Part shown: in pieces, positions 12,231-23,833 of the stretch | Layout of the letters: each line of letters begins with the position of its first letter | Numbering within the stretch: the first letter of the stretch is position 1 | Origin: Otis tarda | Taxonomy: Eukaryota; Chordata; Aves; Otidiformes; Otididae | Reading direction: 5' to 3' | Assembly: GCA_026413225.1 (NCBI GenBank) | Contig: CM048553.1 | Location: forward strand, 131,072,190-131,136,189 | DNA length: 64,000 nt | Translations under genes and position numbers: made by a program | Notes under the pieces: generated by a model | Told to the model about the DNA's origin: nothing | Databases searched by the model: none | The model's input: only the letters and a program-made list of their open reading frames with translations

Positions 12231-15200
12231 AATTTGATTTAAAGTACTTCTTCAGACACTGGGCATTAATACGCACTATATTTTAATATCATTCAGAACT
12301 TGTAACAAGAAAGTCAGAAGTAAGTCAGGTAGTTTATCCTACTCGAGGGAATGTCAAAGGAAAGCTATGGAAAGCAGCAGGAAGCAGTTGATAAGGTGGT
12401 GATTATTTAAAAAAAAATATTTCAAGTTATCTTAAATTCCAAGAACATCTTACTACTATTACATTTATTTAAAAGTGTTGTTCATAACCATCAACAACTA
12501 TTTAACCCTTCAGCTGTAGCCACCTTTTCTGCCAAATGATTTAAAATAATTATGTAGCAGCTTAAATAGTTAAAAACTTTTTTTTTTAAAGCAACCAGCA
12601 GTGCCTTTTTCAGGCACAGTCTGTATCTACAACAAAGAGAATACTATGAAGGGGAACTTATTCTAAGACAGGATTTTTATCATGTTGGGACATTTCTTAC
12701 CAGCATTATTTAAAAGCTTTTTAAAAAACTGCTCTTTCACACCTTTGTTCTTTCTGTGCCAGGAAATGTTGCTACATATTTAATACGGTATTTTAAATGT
12801 TTCATATGTTTATGACATGAAATACACGTACAATATAATCAAGGCTCTTCAAATTCTGCTGCACCTATATCACTCCACACAACAGTCTTAGAGTTTGTGT
12901 GAGGAAATGCTTCTGACAACAAACATAAATTGAGAAATACATTTTAAAACTATTTTTTTTTATAGTTTTAATTCCTTTCCATTACAAGACAAAGTCACAG
13001 CGTGGGTCTGCTGGGAAGATTGCTGCTTCTTCTAATCTCTCTCTTAAATTTACTTTGTTTATTCTGAAGGTTTTGAACCTAACTCTCACTAATTCTGCTT
13101 GAATTTGAGGAAACTGTGTTAAAAAGGGACATAGTGAGGTTTGCTCACCATCATTAACAGGATCAATACCATTATTTATTTCTCAGATAAACCACTAAAT
13201 AACGTTGATGGTGGTAACTTCACACCACTGAGGCTAGACCCAAACAAAAACTCAGAACTGAAACCGAAAGGTTCCTGATCTCTCAACCAGCAATAATTTT
13301 CTGATTTTATTTTTATGGATGTGGCATGTCCATCTAGATACAGAATCCTTATTTATTTGGTTCCTGCAGGTAATACAGATTAGAATTTTCTTTCTTATCA
13401 AAGTTTTTGAGCATGGGTGAGAGCAAAACAATGTTTTTAGGTTTTTTTTTTTAGTAATTTAATGTTTATCTTAGTATATATATAGTAGTGGGGGTAAAAA
13501 GAAAATGACCTGATGGAACACTTGATTTACTTTGTGACTTTTAAATTAAAACATTACAGGTACATTCCTTCATAAAGACTGATCTGTCCAAAGGTTGGTT
13601 TTTGGGGTTTTTTTTTTGTTTTTTTTTTTATTGGTTGGTTGGTTTTTATTATTTGAGCTTGTTGGGGATTTTTTATTTGGTTTGTCTTGGTTTTTGAGTA
13701 AGAACTCTCAGTAAGAAAATAATGCTTTTTTTTTTTCTTTTGTTCTCACATTTCTCTAGATCATTCATGGGATATTCTAGAGTGTAAATTACTGATCACC
13801 ATCTTTACATGGATCCCCTGATGTATGCTGGGGATGGTTCATCAACTACTCCTTACTCTAAATAATTGAGTCATGGAACTTAAAATACTCAGTCCTGATG
13901 TAGGACAAAGTGGCTTTGAGCAAAAACTGAAATGTTTACTGGGATTTGTAGAGTAGAGAGAGAAAAAAAAATAACTTTTTAATAGTTTTTATCTGCTTTC
14001 AATTTGGTCTGGGTTGGTTGTTTTTCATTAGATGATGCTGTAATTAATAGTACTTCAACTTGTGATTTTCACCACAGCAGCAGGGACAGATTCTTTTAAG
14101 TCTTCATAAAAAAAGTATAGCATACTTTGCAATACTGAACACTAACTCTTCTCATAAGTGTCAATGTACTGTATGGTACAATATAAAGACTATAATGTTT
14201 CAGTTTCCGTCCTGTTCTCTTTCTGTTGTTGCTTGTTTATTTTGGTTTCATCATATAAATATTTGTGAGCATACTGGTTTATTGTGTTGCTCTAAACACA
14301 TGTGAATCTAATTACCAATGTGCTTAATTTGAATTTAGTATTTCATGGGTTTCAATCATGCTCCAAGTCACTTTTAATGGTTACAAGAAAAGTATTTGTG
14401 GAACACATACTTCCCCTCTATAAGCATGCACTGTTCCCAGCAATAGTTGAAATTATTTAATCTATTAGCAAATAAATGTTGTGCAAATACTTTTGGATGG
14501 GATCCTAATGTTAATTAACAGAAAGAAGTCAAGAGGTTAAAAATTAATGGGTTTTTAAAAACAACTTAGCAAGTCATATATCTTCCCCTCCCCAAAAGCA
14601 CATTCCAAGTACCTATATTGCATCCTTTATTTCAAGTTGTCTCAAAGTTGTATTTTGTGGGTATTTGTTTCTTGGTGCTAGCCTTGCAGTAACAGTGTTT
14701 TGGTTTATTTTCCAAAAACTTATAAGGGCTGGAAAAGTGCCATTGTCTTTTGGTGCACCAGAGGTAATGACAGTAAAATTTTCCCATAGTACTTTTTCAG
14801 TAGATTTTGCATTTGCAATTGAAGGACTACTTACAGGGATGAAAAATGAATTGAATCATCTAGCCTACACATTTTTTTATGTCTTTACTGGATTTCAGGT
14901 AAGATATAAAATATTTTTTTTTCTAACAGTAGTATGAATTCTTGAACTAATATTTTCATCTAGGGCATCAAAAAGGAGTGCTGTTCAATTACAACCACCA
15001 TTGATTTAAGTAGTGCTGAAAGAAGGTAGCACCTGTGAAAAAAAGAAGCCGCTTAGGTGCGCAAATAGAGATTCAGGTGCAAAATATATCCTGATTAATT
15101 TAATATTGTGTGGTTTTTGTAGTTTGGACTGAAACAGATATTGAATGATCAGCTATATATATACAATTACTAAGTATTTTGCTTCCACATGAGAGTCAGG

Positions 15201-15615
15201 AAGAGATAAGGGAAGCTACTTTTTTCCACTAAAATAATTCTTAATTTATTAAACCATTCTCATCTCCTCATCAGTTGAAGGAAATTTACTAAAACAGTGG
15301 GATTATGTGAGCCGTAAAATGAAGAATTAAAAAAAAATATATATCTGAAATAATTGCAACTGGTAGCACTTGTAAAACTAATTCTGTTTTGTGATGTTTC
15401 CAGTTTCTTACATATATTCCATCAGTATGTCACTTCCATCACTGCACTCTTATGTAGTGTGATTCAACATTGTTATCATTCAGTGTTTTATTGTTTGTTG
15501 TGTGGAATTTATTTAGCTGTTCATGCTGCTGTCTGATTTTCTGTGTTTCCTTTCAAGTGATTCCTTTCCTTTTCTTACATGAGGTGGATTTGCAAGTCAT
15601 CCTTTTCCTGTGTAG

Positions 15616-15955
15616 GCTACAACTTGGCTGAAATGCTTGATGTTGACGTCTTGCTTTATTCCTGCGTCAACTTCCTCTTGATTCTGCTGGAGCAATATCT
15701 GAGAGCCCAAGTTACATTTGAATGTCTAAACAGGTAGGTATGTATTCCACAAACAGTATTATACATTATTCTAAGATATTCATATTATACATTGTTTTCA
15801 TGCTAAATTTTACAGTTTGTGATTTTATATACTTGCTATTTTGCAAAATAGTAGAATCACTGACTTCTATAGAAGCCTCAGAACAGTTGCTCAGTGCTGG
15901 TTTCCTGTCTGTGACAGTGATCACCAGCAAATACTTCACAAATACAAAAGAAATG
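15616..15955 (+). other. two phase-compatible splice-bounded open segments (candidate exons)
   Basis: Segment 1 (15616-15733) follows a pyrimidine-rich stretch ending in TGTAG and precedes CAG|GTAGGT. It is open for 38 codons in one frame (begins YNLAEMLDVD, ends QVTFECLN) and closed in the other two. Segment 2 starts after an AG at 15851, 15854 or 15872, all in the same phase, and ends at AAATG|GTGAGT (15955). It is open in exactly the frame that segment 1's phase needs (ITDFYRSLRTVAQCWFP and onward). Both look less AT-rich than their surroundings. Against this, open runs of 35-45 codons and GT/AG sites are common by chance, I cannot name the protein, and no in-phase flanking exon was found. 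Confidence 0.17.
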
Positions 15956-18900
15956 GTGAGTACAGAGTGATATCTTTCCAGCCTCAGCAGTTAGTCCCCT
16001 AGAGACCTCCTGAGTCAGTCTTTGCATCCTACCCATTGTGCTTATAGTTCTAGACAGATCTATTTTCCATAAATTAGTACTTTTTTTTAAGCCCGTTTAT
16101 TACCTCTGCCTTCAAAGTATTCTGAAACAGTGATTTCTGCCTTTTAATGATACATTGCATTAAAAAGTATTTCATTTTGTTTGCTTTAAATCACATTTTT
16201 TCTAGTTTTCATCAGCTATTTTCTCATTCTTTTAGTATGAGAGTTAATTACTCCCCATATGCTTTCTCCAAACAGTTCATGATTTTATAGGCCTTTCTCA
16301 TATTTTACCTCAGATTTTTATTTTCACAAATTAAGTTTACTTGTATAAAGGCTGTTCCTTAATTTTGAGAGTTATTATTATCTCTCTACTCTTTTTTTCC
16401 TCCCTGAATTATTATGAATATTAATTTTAGAGGTATTCACTCTAATGTACTTTTGCATTATTATTGAGATAAAACATCATCTGTGATACAATTCTTTTTA
16501 TTTTTCCATATCAGAAGCAGTAGTGAGAACAGTGTTTTTCCTACTCTATTTAATAAACTATTAATTTTTAAAAAATACTTAAAATTTGCAACTTTTAAAC
16601 AGTAGAACAGGATGAAGTATTCTTACAGAGCTGTTCAGAAGCGAGAGCGGCTGCTTGTAATCCTTCACACTAAGGCATTTGGCCTTGCAATATCATTGCT
16701 TACCACTGTCATAGAAAACATTAGATATGATTAGCTGCAGGTATCCATGCCAGATGATATCCTAGTAAAGTCCTTTATATATTTCATCTTATAATTGTAT
16801 TTGCAAGTTAATGTTTGAAGTGTCAGTCTTTGTAAAATTAGCTCATCTTGTTATGATTTAGAGCTTTGATGTGAGTGAAAGGCTTCAATTGCAATGCACA
16901 GTCACATCTGAGAGTAAACTGGATAGACAAAGAGACTTACAAGACTAGTAAATCAAATACTCTGAACTGTCTATGTGGATTATGAGGTACTATTTGCATA
17001 ACTTTGAAGTATTTATACTGATGAAATTACAATAATTAAAATCATTGCTGTGTCAATTGCTAGATGCCACTAGGCATAGCAATTACTAGCATGCAAATCA
17101 GACTTTGTGTAAGCATTTTAAAGAATAATTACCTTATTTGATTCAGATGTGTCTGAAAGGCATTAAGAATCATTTGAGCTATTTTGCCTTCAACAATTTT
17201 TAGCTCTCAGATAATATTGGTTTTATTATTATTGTTGACGATAACACCTTTATGTGGGCATATGTCTATATGTTTCTAGTTTAGTTTTAAAGTGAAACGT
17301 AATGGTAAAACTTGTTGAAGCAGTTAGGAAAGATTTATTTTACAGTAGTTTGTTCTGAATCTCTGCCTACAAATTATTTTATTTTGCATAAGAACCAATA
17401 CAAGCATGCAGGCTCTTATTTATTCGTTACAGCTTGTGAAATCTTGTGTTATGGGAGTAGTATATAAATTATTTGTGAGAGAAAAAAAAACTTTTTTTTT
17501 TTAGATTTATAACAGACAGTTTGGATTTCCACAACATGAATTTTAAATACATAATCTGAAGAAAAATAGACTGCAAAAAGAGCTACTCATTCACGTCATC
17601 GCAGACAAATATTTCCAGGAAATGTAATGATGATAATAAAAATTAATTCAAGCTTGCCCAAATTTCAGAGTAATTTCTTCTTACCAATTCTGAGTGATGA
17701 AAGTATACTCTGCAGTGAACAGTAGCAGATGTTTGACAGATGAGTCCTCTGGCAAAATGAATGGCAGAGAGTGAAATAAGGGCTCCTTCATAGACAAGGC
17801 CCATAGCAGCAGTGCAAAGTCAGCTCAAGAAGCACTGCCAAATCATTCAGGCCTTACGTTTAATCAGTGCAATGAGTTTTCCTGGAAAAGGTCCTGCCTG
17901 CCAATGCATATCCCCAGGGACATGATATACCCTGATATATGGAGGTTTCTGATATCAAAATCAGGAAGGAAGAACACTGTCCTCCCTCCTGGTTTTGTTT
18001 TCCAAGTAATCTCAATCCCCAAATATAGCATAGTACCTGTTGCTGCTAAAAATCCCAAATGTTTAGCTAACAATAACTAAGAACTTGGTGTATGTGCAGA
18101 GGTATACAAGAGGATGGACTATCATTTGTAAATTTTATTCTGAATTTTGCAACCATTTAAAAGGAATTAAAACTGTTGTATGAAGAAATACCTACATTAT
18201 CACAGCATCACATTTATTAACATGAATCATCTGTAAAACGTCTAACCTTTTTCCTGATGATAAAGGCACAAATAACTAGGTGAGTGTGGAAGGGTAAAAC
18301 ACAGTTTCCTAAGGATGATATAAGCCCCAATATATGATGCTGTTACACTGGAGTGTTGAGGAATATCAAGTGCTGTAAAGAATCCACCTTGGCTACACCA
18401 CATCTGTCTTTGTGTGGCAGTGTTGTTTATTCTCCCCCTTCCATCTCTTGCAAAGTTTTAGTTGTGCTCCTCAGCAATTTGTTATCAGTAGAATATACAC
18501 TGTCCTCAACTGAGAAGAGGTTTGTTATCCCTATGAATCTCCAGAACCACGTGAACTTTTCAGAAGCACCAGCTTCAGAGCTCAGCTTCTTTAGTGACAG
18601 ATGAAGAGAAGCCTCTGTGTTCTGATGGTCCTTCTTACCTCTGTAATTAATTGCAACCGTAGGTCCGTGGCTTGGCTGACTGACAATTAGAGCGTCTAAC
18701 TATGGAGGAGGACATACCTTCAGCCTAATACTCTGTTCTCCAGCAGAGTTGTGACACTCCAGACTATGTGACAGCTGGATCTTTTCCTCAACACTCTTTC
18801 CAGTATTAAGGAAAGATAATTCTTTGCTGTAGGGTCCTTAGGAAGAAATATGCTTATAGTTTTGGGGTTTTTTAATTATTCCCCCCTAATAGCCCTATGT

Positions 18901-20937
18901 AGCCCTAAGAAAAATCCATATCCAGCCCATAACCAGAATAATATGAAAAAGAAGTATTATTTTATGAACACTTTAAATTGCACTTATGTTCATTAAGCTG
19001 CACAAAACTCCAGGGAGACAATCAAATTCCAACATGTATTTCAGTTTGTAAACAATCATTAAAATATTCTGTTCAAAAAGACTATTTTTCTCCATCTTTC
19101 CCACACTATCTTTCATGAATAACATTATTACAGCATTTTCTCAATAGAAAGCAAAAAACCCTGCAGTTAATACTTATTAAATCAAATAACCTTATGCTTC
19201 TTTTCCACTTGTTATGCCACAGATTTGTTGTTATTGCAACTACCTAGAACACTTTACGCTGGTTCGCTATAAAGCGGTGGATAGTACTGTGTTAATTTTT
19301 TACCTAATTAATCGTGTAGTTTCTGAGACGTGAAGTACAAGGCACGATAGTTCTGAGGCACAACAGTTTTGATGCACAAGGTTTGGGTTTCAGACTTATG
19401 TGCATCTGTGTTCAAATACCACCCACTATTCAGTGAGCCCTAGCTCAGGCTTAAGGACTATGGCCAACTGACCTTTGTGAAGTGGTTGGTTCTAATGCTA
19501 GGAGCTACTCCCTGCTGAAACATGTTTCGTTTAATATTTCCTCACTTTTTAAAACATCATTGTTCTCTTATTTTGTCTTTTAATTATGAAGGTGTATAGT
19601 TTTGTTTGAGGATTTCTTTTCCTTCTTCGTATTTAAACTGACTTTCACTGGTTTTGGAGACATCTTTTCATGGTGGCGATTTTTCAAATGTTTATACTTG
19701 GATATACCCAGATATACCTATACATGTGCTACTCCATTTATTTTTTACAAAGGCAATTCTTTCACCTTCCAGCTCCACTTCCCTCCTATATGAGCCTAGT
19801 GCCATCATCATTCATCATGTTCACATAATGGGTTGGAAGAAGAGGTATACTTGCTCTCCTTAAATGAACTGCTACTGTTATTACAGAGGTGTGATTGCTG
19901 CTGATATAATGTATTGTAACCATCCAATGTGAAATGCATTTTGTGATGGCTAATAAGTACATTAACAGCCTTTATGTTTGCATTATTAGGATTTAGTTAG
20001 AAACCTACTACTTTCAGAAGAGACAATCACCTATGCCAAATCATTTCCAGTCTGACCCTTATGTGCAAGGGCATGAGTATAACTCATCCTAGTTTTCCCT
20101 CTATCAGGATCACAAATGGTCATGCTTTAGCTGTCATTAACATAGCTTGAACTGGCTACTGAAAGTGTCCAGCATTGGCAACTGTTGTCACACCGTTCTT
20201 ATAGTTTTAAATTCTGGCTACTGTTCACCTAAGCCACCACTGCATGCATGAAGATAGTCTGCACCCCTTGCCAGTTCCCTTCCATATTGATCTTGCTGAA
20301 GACCCAAACAAATAAAGAAAAAAAGAGTCTACATCTTTTTCTCATGGACATTTGGAGCTCTGGTTCTTATTCATTTGTTTATGTTCTGTTTCATTCTCCT
20401 TGGAAGATTTCAGTGGAGGTGTTGAATCCTCACAGGTATCTGGTTGTTTAATTTGGTTTGCACATCAAAAGTAGCCTGGTTTAGAAAATTCAGGCTCTTT
20501 TTGGTGCCTAAAGAGAAGCTATCATGTGTACTGAGATCCTTTCTTACTCCCTATTCATTATTTAATTTCAGGATCAATAACAGACTGTTTAATTTTTTTT
20601 TAAAAAAAAAAAACAATTAACATTAGTTCTTGTGTCTTCCTAAACAGAAAATACTACATTCAACAGTAATACTTCAGTTATAACAGATATATATTATCTA
20701 TGATCCCAGTGTTACTGGGACTTCTTATCTACCCAGAGAAAACAAATTAAAAGGAAAAATGTAGAAATCATTAGAGGTCTAGTCCTTGTACAAACAATAT
20801 ACTTACTATTAATTTTTAAATGCACTTGGTATGAAGTATTTGGCTCCACCTAAAAGGACAATATAAGGCTGGATGAGCTAGTACAGTCATGAAGGCTTAA
20901 AATAGAAACCATTGCAGATGATCATTTATTGGTCAAG

Positions 20938-21205
20938 AGGTCCCAGGAAAGGTGTGTACGCGGTCTTGCATTGCATTGCTGAGTGCTACATGGCATGGAC
21001 ACAGACAAATCTTGAGGTGTGAGGGTGAAAATCCTTTTGTTTTATTGATAGGTTGTTAAACCATGTTGTGGTAGAGGAAAGAGAAGAGAGGAGAGAGAGG
21101 GAGGGAGGGGTTGTTGGTTGCTGTCCAGTTGGCTGCAAATGTCCCTCCTCAGCTCCTCCTCCTGCTCCAGCTCTTGGTCTCTGGAATTTTAGTTAGGGCT
21201 GAGGC
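20938..21205 (-). mobile_element. possible old LTR or retroelement fragment (tentative)
   Basis: This block differs from its AT-rich surroundings. It is G/A- and C/T-rich, including a purine tract at 21072-21110. Read on the minus strand it has an AATAAA-type poly(A) signal (in CAATAAAACAAAAGG, about 21035-21050) followed by a more mixed stretch, which is the order seen in the R/U5 part of an LTR. I cannot define ends, a terminal TG...CA pair or a target duplication, so it could equally be unique sequence. Confidence 0.22.
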
Positions 21206-22264
21206 GACCTATTTGAAACCATAGATTAGCATGAGTAGGTCAAAAATGGGGAAAAAATGTATAATTCCATGTGGTTTTTCCTCTGTTGTTTCAATGAGTC
21301 TACATTGGCTAGAAACTGGATCAGCCTATCTGAAATCACAGAGATAGGACATTACTGAAAATAGTGGTTGTCTGGCCATGTACTTAGAGGAGTCCCTCCC
21401 TCAAAACAGAGAATATGTGAAAGCACTCTGAATCTTGAATTTGGTTATATAACTGTTTACTCTGATGGAATATATCTCAAGTACAGCAAATGATGAGATT
21501 TGGTCAACCTCATAGATAAAATGAATTACAAGTGCTCTATAAAGTTAGTAAGTCTGGCTGGTGTGGCTGCATTAAATCTTTCATGTTTTGCTCTCCAAAC
21601 AACAACAACAACAAAGATGAAACAAATTATGATATTGGGTTGGCCCAACTTTAGCCAGTCTAACTGTTTGGGATATGTTTTGAAATGTATTTATCTTGGG
21701 GCTTGCCTTTGAAACTGATGAAATCTGTGGTGGCTGTCTCTCTGATTTGAGGGAACTTTTGAATGTCTTCTTTATTTTTGAAGTTGAGTATCAGGAACTT
21801 TGTTGCAAAGAGAATGTAAAAAATACAGGCCAATGGGGATTTCTTAATATATGAAAATCTCCAAAAGCTTGTATTGTGCCACTCCAGCAGTTCCCATGTT
21901 GCTTCTGTCATTTCATGACACATTTTTTGTGTTTGCTGGTGGTTTGTTTTTGGGTTTTTTTTTAGATTTTGGGAGCACACTACCTAATATTCTTTCTGTT
22001 ACATTCACTGTGTATTCCCTTTGAAATCTTAATACTGCCAGTTCAGCTTTGCTGAATTTGAGGGAAGAGAAGAAGGTTTTAATTAACAGTTTTGGTTTCA
22101 CTAGAGCCAAAGAAAGACATGTCATATCAGCATAAATTAAACTTCATTAAAAAATTAAGAAGGTTATTCCTTGGAGATTTTGGATGAATGCTAGATGTTA
22201 AGGAAGAAAGGATTTCATTGTTTTCCTGTTGTTTTTTTATTTTCCCACCTGTATTTCAGATTTT

Positions 22265-22302
22265 AGTTACAATACTTTCACTGAGTTACAATACTCTCAC
22301 TG
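22265..22302. repeat. 19-bp direct duplication, two units
   Basis: The units AGTTACAATACTTTCACTG (22265-22283) and AGTTACAATACTCTCACTG (22284-22302) stand head to tail with one difference. This is a recent slippage-type duplication. Confidence 0.9.
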
Positions 22303-22481
22303 AGTTAAACTATGTTAAATATATGAATACATTGTGGTGAATGTTCTGAAATGCTGGGGCCTAACCAACGAGTTAGTGGGGCCCTACTATTTCCTTCAGA
22401 TCAGAAGATAAAGATATCTTTCATAGGATTCTAGCTAAAGAGAGGTAGAAATTTTATATATGACATAGCTAGGATTACTTT

Positions 22482-22526
22482 TGATGACAACGACGATGAC
22501 AATGATCATGATGATGATGATGATGA
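22482..22526. repeat. (GAT/GAC)n imperfect trinucleotide microsatellite
   Basis: An imperfect GAT/GAC trinucleotide run, purest at the 3' end (five consecutive ATG/GAT units). There is no open frame that would make it part of an acidic coding tract. Confidence 0.85.
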
Positions 22527-23782
22527 AAGAACTTTCCATTATCATAAATAACTACTGACTTGCTGGTGAGTTTTTTGGTTTGGCTTTTAAAAATTTTTTA
22601 AAAATTTCTTAAATAAAGAAAATACACAGAGGAAACTTCTGCAAGCTCAGAATGCAAAGAGTAAAAGTCCCACTACTTCTCATTACATTTAAATGGAAAA
22701 ATGGCTCAAACCCAGCTGTTTTGCCACTGGATTGCTGAAGGTTTCTGTAGTTCATAGAGCTGATTGTTTTATTTGGCCCCTCTGCAAATACTTTGAGTTT
22801 CATAAGTGGCTAAAACCAGCTCTGCTCCCTTAAGTAGTACACACAGTAGCTGGAGGGATTGTTCTTCTCGGAAAATTGTGAGTGTTGGCTCTAACTCCTT
22901 TTTAAAAATATGTGGAACAGAAGGATTTACACCTCTTAATTAGAACTTTTTTTTCCCTTTAAGCTAAAATGTCTACATTCCTTCTGGGTGTGCTGGGTTT
23001 TAAAATGGGATATTCAGGAAATGCATGAAAATCAACAGACAGCAAGAGAGGAGGTGATGAATGTAAGTTGAGATAAATACAAGACTTTATGCTGTGACTA
23101 GAAATACTCCTATAAAACTATGTATCAGATGAAAAAGTTGAGAGCTGGCAGGTATAGTATAGTGGAAAGCTGTATTTATTCATTTACTAGACCTACAGCA
23201 TAGAGTATTAGCCTGAGGTGACCACTTATCCTGGAAACTTAAGAACCAGATCTGAATTAACAATGTAGCTACAGCTCATAAAATTAAGCAAATATTTCCC
23301 CAAACAGAAACATTTCCAGCTCATGTATGGAATGGGTGTTGCCATTGTCCATCCTGTGGATGGGAAAAAAAAATCTAAAAACTTGTTGTAGCTTGCATGT
23401 AATTCTCCTTGAGGTACTCTAGTGGTACAATATTCAAGAATAATTTTAGGAGAATCTGACTGGAAATTAAAATTATTTTTAGAAAGGCAGCCATCTTCAC
23501 CAACGTATAGATTTCCTTCCTTTTTTTTTTTTTTTTGTATCACAAAATTATAAATCCTGTGTTTACTCCTGCCTTCTAACAGTCAAATTGCTCAGAGGAG
23601 TGTCTCTGAAGTGTACGCTCCATATGAATATATCCACTATTTTTTCTGTTGATACAGACTTCCTTCACAATAACATGATGTTTACATTGCTGATGCATCA
23701 CTTTAAATATACAGATTAAATTAGTGAAACCGGGAAATTAAGAATAGACTTCTAATTCTCAGGGAAGTTAAATGCTTTTAGG

Positions 23783-23833
23783 GAAAAAAAGAATATAAAA
23801 GAAAAAAAAGAAAGAAAGAAAGAAAAAAAAAAA
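23783..23833. repeat. A-rich (GAAA)n tract
   Basis: An A-rich stretch with GAAA units and an A11 run, followed by unique sequence. It could be a decayed poly(A) tail or simple slippage. No retrogene is visible immediately upstream. Confidence 0.8.

Larger units (their letters stand above)
7967..20937. other. long intergenic stretch, no confident gene
   Basis: About 13 kb without a recognisable gene or transposon. Base composition is uneven: roughly 9360-11480 is visibly richer in G+C than its surroundings and holds several open frames of 60-109 codons (for example 9691-10005 and 11290-11619 plus). None resembles a family I know. The remainder is AT-rich with T-rich runs (for example 8105-8168 and 13599-13690). 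Two splice-bounded open segments near 15.6-16.0 kb, a TG microsatellite and a pyrimidine tract are listed separately. Confidence 0.6.

Noticed and set aside
14665-14937. Open frame of 90 codons containing CAG|GTAAGA as an exon upstream of the 15616 segment
   Set aside because: The donor is good, but the frame ends in phase 0 while the 15616 segment requires phase 1. The phase-compatible frame has stops, so the two do not join.
17683-17810. Minus-strand open segment ending at TTG|GTAAGA as an exon
   Set aside because: Roughly 45 open codons is within chance expectation at this base composition, and no good acceptor or in-phase neighbour was found.
19360-19440. tRNA-like box B (GTTCAAATACC) as part of a tRNA-derived SINE
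   Set aside because: There is no matching box A at the right distance, no cloverleaf and no repeat tail.
21630-21660. ATTGGGTTGGCCCAAC resembling a mariner terminal repeat
   Set aside because: No inverted partner, TA duplication or transposase remnant is visible nearby. A 16-base palindromic-looking string alone is not enough.
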